The translations under genes were made by a program, and so were the position numbers. A stretch of 64,000 nt of DNA, from positions 186,001-250,000 of the forward strand of contig MTEI01000002.1 of assembly GCA_002083775.1 (NCBI GenBank), in the 5' to 3' direction. A model generated the notes under the pieces. That model saw nothing but the letters and a program-made list of their open reading frames with translations. It was not told where the DNA came from and ran no database searches. The DNA is from Rhodoferax ferrireducens (GTDB taxonomy: Bacteria; Pseudomonadota; Gammaproteobacteria; Burkholderiales; Burkholderiaceae_C). Shown one piece after another: positions 43,579 to 53,535 of the stretch; positions within the stretch are counted from its first letter, which is position 1, and every line of letters starts with the position of its first letter.

Positions 43579-45698
43579 TGAACCAGTGTTTTGACGTGCC
43601 GCGCAGGCAGCAGAATCTCAAAGCTTGTACCCAGCGCGGAACTCTTGCAGGTGATCGAACCCTGCAACTTCTGTACCAGGCCATGCACGATGCTCAAGCC
43701 CAACCCCCGGTTGTCACCCGCCTTGGTGCTCTGGACCGGCAAAAAGAGCTTGTTCTGCACCTGTTCTGGCAGGCCAGCCCCGTTGTCCTTGATCAGCAAC
43801 GAAAAGTAAGCCACGCCAGCGCGCTGGGTGATGCCGTTGTTGATGACCTCGATACGGCCACCCTGCGGCAGGGCCTCCACCGAGTTCTTGATCAGGTTGA
43901 CAAAAATCTGTTTGACCACACCGCTGGTGCCAGAAATCTCGCTCGGCTCGTCGGGCACCACCGCTGAGATCTGCACCGAGGGCGGCAAAAACTTGCTCTC
44001 GCGAAACAGCCGGACGATATCGCCCACCACTTTATTGATGTCGATGGTCTCGTCTGGCGCGGGTGGTGCCACCTTGGCAAACTCCTTGATGATGCTGCCA
44101 ACGCGGTCAATCTCTTCATTGATGATGCTCAGCTCGCTGCCCAGAGGCTCCTGGCGCGCCAGTTTGTCGTCCATCACGCCGAGGTAGTTCTTGATGATTG
44201 CCAGCGGGTTGCTGGCCTCATGCACGATCTTGCGTGAATTTTTCAGGTGCTCTTCTTGCAGCGAGGCGATGCGCCGGTCGAGCTCGCCGCGCTCGCGGGT
44301 GGCAGCATCGAGCGCGTTGGCGGCCTGGGCGCCAAAAGCCAGCAGGAATTTGTCCTGGCGGCGCAGTTCAGTCACCCGCCATGATTCCACCCCGGCCATC
44401 AGCACACCCAGGCAACGCGTGCCCGCCACCAGGGGCAAACACAGCAGGCCAGGGGTGTTGAAGGCGCGCAGCAGCTGTTCTTCAGCCAGCGTCAGGCTGC
44501 TGCGGCCACGCTCCAGAAACGCCAGATGTTTTTTCAGCACCGCATCCGTCAGGCCGCCACCGGCCAGACTGATGGGGAAGTCCGCCAGCCGCTGGCGCTG
44601 CTCGCCGAATGATGCGCCCACCAGGGAACGGCCATTGCTGCTGAGCAGAAAAACCGCAGCGTCATCCAGATCAAACAGGATACGGGCGTTTTGCCGCACG
44701 CTGTCAAGCAATTGAACGTCACCTTTTTGCTGGGCGAAAACCTGGCCCAGCTCGGCGGTCAGGGCGCGGTTGCGAATTTCTTCCGTGAGGCGCTGCTGCG
44801 CCGGGTTGTGCGCCGCCACCGGGGCAGCTGCCGCCACCGGCGCCAGCAGTTCGGCCAAGCCCGACAGGTCGATGCCCAGGTGCTCGGCGGCCAGCATGAC
44901 CTGGGCTTCGCAGCCCTGGTAAATATCAAGCAGATCGGCGTCGCTGATCTTGCAGATGGCGCCGGTGTCAGCAGGCAAGGGCGTGCCAGGCGGATGGTCG
45001 CTGAGGACATGCGCCAGGTGGACGATGCGGATCAGCGGATGGGCTGTCATCACCCGGGCGGGCACTTCGTGGTGGTACAGCACGGCATCCGCCAGGAACG
45101 AGTCCATTTCCCAGCGCTCGATCAGCCAGGCGCCGGCCTCGGCGTGCGACAGGTGCAGGCATTGCTGCTCGGCCTCACACAGTTTCTCGTTGTCCGCCAG
45201 CTGGAAATTGAAGCCATAAACGTCGGGCGCGGCAGCCAGCAGGGCCAGCCGGCCCACATCGTGCAGCAGGCCAGCCAGGTAGGCCTCTTCTACCAGCGGG
45301 TAGTTGGTGGTTTTGGCCAAATCACGCGCCAGCACCGCCGCGGTGAGGGAATGTTTCCAGAAAGCGCGCAGGTCAGAGCCGCTGATGTGGGGGAAGCCGT
45401 TGAAGGTCTGAAACACCGATTCGCTGATCAGCAGCGACTTCACCAGGTCAGAGCCCAGCACCGACAAGGCCGGCAGCAGGCCCACCTTGCGGCCGCCCCG
45501 CTGGTAGGCTGCGCTGTTGGCCACACGCAAAACCCGGCTGGTCATGCCCGCATCGTTGGCAATCAGCTTGGCCAGTTCAGCCATACCCGCCTGATCGGCC
45601 TGGCATAGCTCGATCAGCTTGATCAGAATCTGCGGCATGGTGGGCAGGCGTGCCACCAACATGCGATTGCGGATGTCATCGGGAGGGACAGAATTCAC
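43575..45698 (-). CDS. HDOD-GAF sensor histidine kinase
   Basis: 707 aa without obvious membrane segments. HDOD domain (about 10-215: VANSAAYQRGGRKVG, GLLHDVGRLALLAAAPD), GAF (about 320-460), then HisKA with His493 in RKIVHEASNPLAIIKNYL. ATP-binding boxes: NLIKNSVEALPQGG, DNGAGLPEQVQ, GLGLSIVHGLVQKLQG. All kinase motifs are intact. First gene of a leftward operon; the coupled REC-GGDEF-EAL protein is the likely target. Confidence 0.92.
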   Translation of the reverse strand: MNSVPPDDIRNRMLVARLPTMPQILIKLIELCQADQAGMAELAKLIANDAGMTSRVLRVANSAAYQRGGRKVGLLPALSVLGSDLVKSLLISESVFQTFNGFPHISGSDLRAFWKHSLTAAVLARDLAKTTNYPLVEEAYLAGLLHDVGRLALLAAAPDVYGFNFQLADNEKLCEAEQQCLHLSHAEAGAWLIERWEMDSFLADAVLYHHEVPARVMTAHPLIRIVHLAHVLSDHPPGTPLPADTGAICKISDADLLDIYQGCEAQVMLAAEHLGIDLSGLAELLAPVAAAAPVAAHNPAQQRLTEEIRNRALTAELGQVFAQQKGDVQLLDSVRQNARILFDLDDAAVFLLSSNGRSLVGASFGEQRQRLADFPISLAGGGLTDAVLKKHLAFLERGRSSLTLAEEQLLRAFNTPGLLCLPLVAGTRCLGVLMAGVESWRVTELRRQDKFLLAFGAQAANALDAATRERGELDRRIASLQEEHLKNSRKIVHEASNPLAIIKNYLGVMDDKLARQEPLGSELSIINEEIDRVGSIIKEFAKVAPPAPDETIDINKVVGDIVRLFRESKFLPPSVQISAVVPDEPSEISGTSGVVKQIFVNLIKNSVEALPQGGRIEVINNGITQRAGVAYFSLLIKDNGAGLPEQVQNKLFLPVQSTKAGDNRGLGLSIVHGLVQKLQGSITCKSSALGTSFEILLPARHVKTLVQ

Positions 45699-46032
45699 AA
45701 ATTACTTTGGGTAAGAGGGCCGTTTTGGCAGTTCCGTGGGGAGGTCAAAAGTCGCAACGATGAATTCAATATACCAGTAAAGTAAGTAATTTTGACGAAG
45801 AAAGTTCAATTTGTATAGCAATAACATTGATGCAAATCATGTTTTTAAGCCTTGTTGAACCTGCTTGAACTGCTATCAAATCGTGATTTGCCGGTGTTTT
45901 GATGACCAATGTAGGCGCATTGGCGGCAAAGTCAGCAATGGGGCGCCCCGGGGCCGGGTGTTGCGCATTGGCGACTTGCGCAGGCTGGCGGGTATCTTCA
46001 TCCCGCAGTTGCGACGTGCGCCACGCCTTCGG
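45699..46032. other. AT-rich upstream region of the HDOD kinase operon
   Basis: About 330 bases without a gene. The part 45740-45890 is clearly more AT-rich than its surroundings and carries a candidate extended -10. The rest up to 46032 shows nothing I can name. Confidence 0.6.
45768..45776 (-). promoter_or_regulatory. Candidate extended -10 promoter for the HDOD kinase operon
   Basis: On the minus strand TGGTATATT (TG-N-TATATT) lies about 70 bases before the start codon. No good -35 at 17 bases, consistent with an extended -10 promoter. Confidence 0.4.
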
Positions 46033-46086
46033 GGGTGTGATTGACGGTTTTGAACATCGATCCGTTACGCGTGGCGAGTGACTGTT

Positions 46087-46150
46087 GCGTGTGGTGGCTT
46101 TTGCGTGTGATGGCTGTTGCGTGTGATGGCTGTTGCGTGTGATGGCTGTT
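46087..46150 (+). repeat. 16-bp tandem array in element E1
   Basis: Four units of GCGTGTGATGGCTGTT (first unit slightly different). The matching place in E copy 2 has a different array built from GCAAAAGCC-like words. Confidence 0.85.
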
Positions 46151-46176
46151 GCGTTTGATTGCTGGCTTTTGCAAAT

Positions 46177-46308
46177 GGCAGGGCGACCGGGTCAGGTGCG
46201 TGCGGTTTTGGGGGGCAATCACGCGCGGGGCTGATGTCTCAGTACGCCAACACCTCAGACGCGCGCCTTGCCCCCCAAAGCCCGGTCACCTGACCCAATC
46301 ACCCTGCC
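46177..46308. repeat. Palindrome A of element E1
   Basis: Arms of about 50 bases starting GGCAGGGCGACCGGGTCAGG and ending CACCTGACCCAATCACCCTG plus CC pair with few mismatches around a centre of about 32 bases. Differs from the copy at 62501-62632 at only about three positions across 155 bases, including flanks. Confidence 0.85.
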
Positions 46309-46342
46309 CGAGGCATGTGAGTCATCGTGAGATTTTTTAAGA

Positions 46343-46394
46343 GAAAAATGCCTCTAGCCCTTTGGCAGTATGGGCTAGCAGCTATATATTTGAG
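46343..46394 (+). repeat. R1 hairpin repeat, copy 10 (in element E1)
   Basis: AAAAATGCCTCTAGCCCTTT..GTATGGGCTAGCAGCTATATATTT, lying between palindromes A and B. Confidence 0.9.
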
Positions 46395-46535
46395 TCTAAG
46401 GGTGTACTCAAGACGATTGATACATCAGTCAACCAACTCGCCGCTGAAGCCTGAGCGGTTGCCGTGCGCGACGCATCGCTAGAACCTTGCCTTTACTTTT
46501 GCCTTTCCCCCGCCTGCCTTCCCAACAACGTCTCG

Positions 46536-46668
46536 GGCGCGGTGATTGGGTTAGGCGACCGGGCTTTGGGGCACAAGGCGCGCGTCAACGGCCCTGCGCG
46601 TACCAACACCCCAACCCCGCGCGTGATTGCGCCCCAAAACCGCATGCGCCTGACCCGGTCGCCGCGCC
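46536..46668. repeat. Palindrome B of element E1
   Basis: Arms beginning GGCGCGGTGATTGGGTTAGG and ending GACCCGGTCGCCGCGCC. The right arm is the reverse complement of a palindrome A left arm with a few changes (GGGGCG for GGGGGG). Confidence 0.82.
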
Positions 46669-46700
46669 ATTTATCCCAGCCGCAAGCCACACTGACAAGC

Positions 46701-46751
46701 CACAGCCATAGCCGCCAGCCACAGCCATAGCCGCCAGCCACAGCCGCCAGC
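46701..46751 (+). repeat. 19-bp tandem array in element E1
   Basis: Two units of CACAGCCATAGCCGCCAGC and a shortened third. Element E2 has a shorter, related array at the same place. Confidence 0.8.
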
Positions 46752-46961
46752 CACAGCGACAAGCCATAGCCATCAATCCGAGCGTCAGCCAATGCCCCGG
46801 ACTGGCTCCCCAAGTCAACGCTTCAATAGGACAAGCCCGAGGGTCCTCGCCACCACACCATTTTGAATCGCACCCCGCCTGCAAAGCAGCGTGATGCCAT
46901 GTGGCACACTCGCGAACCTGTTTGTTTGGGGCTGCCCGCCGGGGCGGTGTGATCGTCAGTT

Positions 46962-49457
<2,496 letters not shown>

Positions 49458-49462
49458 GCGCC

Positions 49463-50284
49463 ATGGAACCCGCAGCCCTGTTGTCGTCGCGTTTTGTCAT
49501 GCCCAGCCGGCCTAAAGCGGTGGCGCTGCTGCTGGTGGAGCTGTCGCGCCCCGAGCCGGATCTGCGCCGTATTGACCAGCTGGTCAGCACCGACCCTGCC
49601 TTGGCGATGCGTCTGCTGCAGGCGGCCAACGCCACCTATTTCAAACTCACTGGCCAGGTGCATGGCATCAGCGAGGCGCTGGCGGTGTTGCGCCTGGGCC
49701 AGGTGCAGGCGATGGTGGCGTCAGCCGCCTCGGTGTCGGCGTTTCAGGGCGGGCCCGACTTTGACATCACCAAATTCTGGACCTACAGCCTGGACTGCGC
49801 CAAGGTGGCGCGTTCGCTGGCCGGTCTGCTGCGGCAAAACCAGCAGGCGGCCTTCACCTGCGGGCTGATTCATGCGGTGGGCGAGCTGGCGATGCGCGCG
49901 GCCATGACGCAGGCCATTGCGCTCGATGAGCGGGCCAAGCCGCTGGACCTCAAGCGCTGGCGGGCCGAGCGGCGCGAGTTCGGCTTCTGTTTTACCGAAG
50001 TCAGCGCCTGGCTGGCGCGCCAATGGCATTTGCCGCCGCTGATCCATGACGCCTTGCTGTACGCCCACGCGCCGTTTGACAAAGACGCTTTCGAGCCGAT
50101 GGCTGGCGTGGTGCATCTGGCCATTTGGCGCGCCCGCGTGCGCCACGCCCATCTGGGCGACAACGCCATGACGGTCAGCTTTCCGTCGCTGGTGGCCGAG
50201 GTGATGGGGCTGGATATTGACCTGGTGCTGCAGCAGGACCCGATTGATTGGTCGCTGCAGGAACCGGGCCGCCCGCTGATTTAG
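49463..50284 (+). CDS. HDOD-domain protein
   Basis: 273 aa, a single HDOD domain (about 10-205): LLQAANATYFKLTGQVHGIS, CGLIHAVGELAMRAAM, WLARQWHLPPLI. HDOD proteins are non-catalytic signalling relatives of HD hydrolases; the HD-type metal residues are incomplete (IHAVGEL). Starts five bases after the tex stop and faces the MCP gene. Third of four HDOD proteins in the window. Confidence 0.9.
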   Translation: MEPAALLSSRFVMPSRPKAVALLLVELSRPEPDLRRIDQLVSTDPALAMRLLQAANATYFKLTGQVHGISEALAVLRLGQVQAMVASAASVSAFQGGPDFDITKFWTYSLDCAKVARSLAGLLRQNQQAAFTCGLIHAVGELAMRAAMTQAIALDERAKPLDLKRWRAERREFGFCFTEVSAWLARQWHLPPLIHDALLYAHAPFDKDAFEPMAGVVHLAIWRARVRHAHLGDNAMTVSFPSLVAEVMGLDIDLVLQQDPIDWSLQEPGRPLI

Positions 50285-50302
50285 CCAGCGGTAGCGGGCT
50301 CG

Positions 50303-51895
50303 TTATGCGGGCACGGCGGCTGAAGTTGACAGTTGCACCAGCCGCGACTGGCTTGGCTCGCTGGTACCCAGTTTGAACATGGCAACGGTTTGCACCAGGT
50401 CTTGTGCCTGGGCCTTGAGGCTGCTGGCGGCAGCGGCCATTTCTTCCACCAGCGCCGCATTTTGCTGGGTGGCCTGATCCATCTGTGTGACGGCTTCACC
50501 CACCTGCGCCACGCCATGGCTTTGCTCCAGGCTGGCCGCACTGATCTCGCCCATGATGTCGGTCACGCGTTTGATTGAACTCACCACCTCCTGCATGGTG
50601 ATGCCGGCCTGATCCACCAAGGCGCTGCCTTGCTCGACCCGCGACACACTGGAGTTGATCAGGGTTTTGATTTCACGTGCGGCCGCCGCGCTGCGCCCGG
50701 CCAGGCTGCGTACTTCGCTGGCCACCACGGCGAAACCGCGACCCTGTTCACCGGCGCGGGCTGCTTCCACGGCGGCATTCAGCGCCAGGATATTGGTCTG
50801 GAAAGCGATGCCATCAATGACGCTGATGATGTCGCCGATCTTGCGAGACGCTTCGTTGATGCCGCGCATGGTGTCCACCACTTCGGCCACGACCGCGCCG
50901 CCTTGCTCGGCCACCTGGCTGGCGCTCAGGGCCAGTCGGTTGGCTTGCTGGGCGCTGTCGGCGTTTTGTTTGACCCGGGTGCTGAGCTCTTCCATGCTGG
51001 CAGCGGTTTGCTCCAGGGCGCTGGCTTGCGATTCGGTGCGGGCCGACAGGTCGATGTCGCCCTGGGCGATCTGGGTGCTGGCGGTCGCTACCGCCTCGGC
51101 ACCTTGGCGCACATGGCTGACGACGTTGACCAGGCTGGCCTGCATGCCGTGCATGGCCGTGATCAGCTCGCCCACCTCGTCGTCCATGACCACGGTGGCC
51201 TGGGTGGTGAGGTCTCCCGCAGCCACGCGATGCGCCAGGTCGGCGGCGGCCTGCAGGGGAATGACGGTCTGCTTCCAGGTCAGCCAGACGGAAGCCAGCA
51301 TGGCCGCTGCCGCCACCGCCACCATGAACGCGACTGACAGCCAGGTGGCCAGCCAGGCCCGGTCATGCGCGCGCTGGGCGCCGGCGGCCTCGGCCACGCT
51401 CAGGGCTTCTAGCACCTGTTTCAACGTGGCTGCCGCAGCCCGGTCAACGCCTTTGGCGGCGTTGTCACCGGCAGCAAAATTTTGGCCCTCGGCCTGGTAG
51501 GCCGCAAAGGCGGTGAGGTAACCAGCGCGGGCTTGCTGCATTTCGGTGCCGAGTCGGGCGACCAGGCTTTGGGCGGGTGCATCGTTGGCCACCAGACCCG
51601 ACAGGGTTTGGATGTCCTTGTCAACCTGGGTCATGGCCTGTTGATGGGCGGCCCAATATTTGTCCTGGCTGGCGGGGTCTTTGCCGCGCAACAGCACGTT
51701 TTTCCATTCCTGGATGGCGGTTGAAAACCCCGAGGCGACCTCTGCACCTTTTTTGCTGCCAGCCACATGCTGTAGCACCCCGTTTTCAAACTCCTTCACA
51801 GCGCCATTGAGTTGATACATGCCTGAAATGCCTGCGATCAACATCAGCCCCAGCGCCACCGCGAAACCCAACGGTACTCTGATACCCATCTTCAT
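50303..51895 (-). CDS. Methyl-accepting chemotaxis protein
   Basis: About 530 aa. First membrane helix [20 protein letters not shown], periplasmic helical sensor (about 35-190), second helix [24 protein letters not shown] ([17 protein letters not shown]), and the cytoplasmic tip [20 protein letters not shown] with methylation helices either side. No CheR-binding pentapeptide at the C-terminus. Start at ATG 51895, with AGGTGA upstream; ATG 51913 is an alternative. No chemotaxis genes adjoin it. Confidence 0.92.
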   Translation of the reverse strand: MKMGIRVPLGFAVALGLMLIAGISGMYQLNGAVKEFENGVLQHVAGSKKGAEVASGFSTAIQEWKNVLLRGKDPASQDKYWAAHQQAMTQVDKDIQTLSGLVANDAPAQSLVARLGTEMQQARAGYLTAFAAYQAEGQNFAAGDNAAKGVDRAAAATLKQVLEALSVAEAAGAQRAHDRAWLATWLSVAFMVAVAAAAMLASVWLTWKQTVIPLQAAADLAHRVAAGDLTTQATVVMDDEVGELITAMHGMQASLVNVVSHVRQGAEAVATASTQIAQGDIDLSARTESQASALEQTAASMEELSTRVKQNADSAQQANRLALSASQVAEQGGAVVAEVVDTMRGINEASRKIGDIISVIDGIAFQTNILALNAAVEAARAGEQGRGFAVVASEVRSLAGRSAAAAREIKTLINSSVSRVEQGSALVDQAGITMQEVVSSIKRVTDIMGEISAASLEQSHGVAQVGEAVTQMDQATQQNAALVEEMAAAASSLKAQAQDLVQTVAMFKLGTSEPSQSRLVQLSTSAAVPA

Positions 51896-52115
51896 AGGAG
51901 TCACCTGTTTCAATGATTGTTATGGTGGCCCAGGCGCGCAAGGTGCGGGTGGCGACGTGACCGCGCATGATGTTACTCCCGCCATCTGCCGGTTTGAAGG
52001 TGCCGGGGGCGTAAAAATTTGCGGTAGCCTCAAGCTTTTGCTTTGGCACAAACGCCCCGAAGACGATGCCGCCACTTTTCAAGACCCCGCCCACGCGCCC
52101 GACAGGTTGCGCCTG

Positions 52116-53291
52116 ATGAAGGCGCTGCAGATTTATGCCGGCCCCACCGCGCTGGCGCATGTGGCCCGCCACGGTTTGCGCAGCAGCCATGTTGCCGCCA
52201 TGCCCGCGGCGGCCGGTGGCCCCAAGGGCCTGATCCTGGGGCCGCTGGACCAGTTCATCTTTGGTGAGTGGTTGCCTGAGTCCAGCCAGCCTGTGGCGCT
52301 GGTGGGGGCTTCCATTGGCGCCTGGCGCATGGCCACCGCCTGCCTGAACGACCCGGTGACTGCCTTCCAGCGGCTGGCGCATGACTACATCCACCAGAAC
52401 TATGCGCTGCAGCCGGGTGAAAAGCGCCCGGCTGCAGCACGCGTCAGCGCTTTGTTCGGGCAAAACCTGCAGGCGTTTTATGGCGGGCGCGTGGATGAGG
52501 TGTTGCAGCACCCGCGTTTTCGCTTGCATGTGATCACCTCGCGCGGGCGGGCGCTGCTGGCGCGTGAACATGGCTGGCGCACCGCCGCCGGGTATGCCGC
52601 TGCGTTTGTCAGCAACCTGGCAGCGCGCCGGGCGCTGGGGATGTGGCTGGAGCGGGTGGTGTTTTCCAGCCGCTTGCCAGGGCTGGATGGCTCCCACGAA
52701 GCGCTGGCGCCGCTGCCCTTTGACGCCGCTGACTACCCAACGCACCAGGTGGCCTTGAGCGCCGCCAACTTTCTGCCCGCCATGCAGGCCAGTTGCTCGA
52801 TTCCATTTGTGCTGCAAGCCGTGCATGACATTGCCGGTGCTCCCAGTGGTGCCTACTGGGACGGCGGCGTGACCGACTACCACCTGCACCTGAACTGGGC
52901 CGCAGCCCGCAATGCTACATCCTCAATAGCTGCTAGCCCCTATGGTAAAAGGGCTGGAGGTCAAAAAGACCCAATAAATCCAGGGGGACTGGTGATCTAC
53001 CCGCACTTTCAGAAAAGCGTGGTACCCGGCTGGCTGGACAAACATTTGCGCTGGCGCCACCGCGCCACACCGTTTCTGGACAACATGATCGTGTTGGCGC
53101 CCAACCCGGACTGGGTCACCACCCTGCCCAACGGCAAGCTGCCGGATCGAACCGATTTCACCCATTACGGTGCTGACCTGGCCGGGCGGGTGAAGGCATG
53201 GACGGCTGCGGTATCGGCCAGTGCGCAATTGGCGGACGAATTTGCTGCCTGGCTGGCACGGCCTGATCCGGGGGCGGTGCAGGCGTTGTGA
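52116..53291 (+). CDS. Patatin-like phospholipase/acylhydrolase
   Basis: 391 aa. Oxyanion loop AAAGGPKGL, nucleophile elbow GASIG (LVGASIGAWRM), and catalytic Asp in YWDGGVTDYH give the Ser-Asp dyad of patatins. An R1 repeat (52922-52969) is read in frame as SIAASPYGKRAGGQK shortly after the DGG motif, before GLVIYPHF. Start at ATG 52116; the frame is open further left, but that stretch (51896-52115) looks like the MCP upstream region. Confidence 0.87.
   Translation: MKALQIYAGPTALAHVARHGLRSSHVAAMPAAAGGPKGLILGPLDQFIFGEWLPESSQPVALVGASIGAWRMATACLNDPVTAFQRLAHDYIHQNYALQPGEKRPAAARVSALFGQNLQAFYGGRVDEVLQHPRFRLHVITSRGRALLAREHGWRTAAGYAAAFVSNLAARRALGMWLERVVFSSRLPGLDGSHEALAPLPFDAADYPTHQVALSAANFLPAMQASCSIPFVLQAVHDIAGAPSGAYWDGGVTDYHLHLNWAAARNATSSIAASPYGKRAGGQKDPINPGGLVIYPHFQKSVVPGWLDKHLRWRHRATPFLDNMIVLAPNPDWVTTLPNGKLPDRTDFTHYGADLAGRVKAWTAAVSASAQLADEFAAWLARPDPGAVQAL
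52922..52969 (-). repeat. R1 hairpin repeat, copy (inside patatin gene)
   Basis: CTCAATAGCTGCTAGCCCCT..GTAAAAGGGCTGGAGGTCAA, reverse orientation, in frame. Confidence 0.87.
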
Positions 53292-53390
53292 CGGGCATCC
53301 AGCGTTTGAGTCGGTGTGTTTTGTGCCATCCAAAAAGCGGGTGCACCGGGTACCCACCCCAGGAATCCGTCATCTGTGGTCCGAGCAGCT

Positions 53391-53497
53391 CTGTCATTTG
53401 CAAAAGCCAGCCGTCAAACGCAAAGCTCACCACACGCAAAAACCACCCACCACACGTGAGGCATCGATGTCAAAACACAACACTTTGACTCACACCC
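53391..53497 (+). repeat. Element E, solo end fragment (copy 3)
   Basis: CATTTGCAAAAGCCAGCC, an AAACGCAAAG-type array, CCACCACACGTGAGGCATCG and CACTTTGACTCACACCC match 62631-62732, the right end of element E2, over about 100 bases. No palindrome A or B accompanies it. It lies between the patatin and comEC genes. The rest of that gap (53292-53390) shows nothing recognisable. Confidence 0.75.
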
Positions 53498-53535
53498 AAC
53501 CCCTAGCGTGCATTTGAAGCCGGTTAGCATGGGAA

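Larger units (their letters stand above)
46033..46875 (-). repeat. Element E, copy 1 (nested palindromic, non-coding)
   Basis: An 843-base block that is the reverse complement of the block at 61977-62732, with small gaps. Order: end GGGTGTGATT, 16-bp tandems, palindrome A, R1, a conserved spacer, palindrome B, 19-bp tandems, end GAATCGCACCC. Palindromes A and B are nearly the same sequence in opposite directions, so the element is symmetrical as a whole. No transposase or credible gene inside. Confidence 0.85.

Noticed and set aside
46087..46150. Regular short repeats suggesting a CRISPR array
   Set aside because: Units of 16 bases are directly adjacent with no unique spacers, and no cas genes are nearby. 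It is a simple tandem array.
46464..46730. Open frame of 88 codons in element E1, similar to one in E2 (62087-62344, minus strand)
   Set aside because: The shared translation follows from the shared repeat DNA. The frame is made of palindrome arms and tandem repeats, other frames are equally open, and there is no ribosome site or codon bias.
46876..46961. Target-site duplication for element E copy 1
   Set aside because: Only a 5-base CGCCT match was found near both ends of copy 1, which is not above chance, unlike the 10-base repeat at copy 2.
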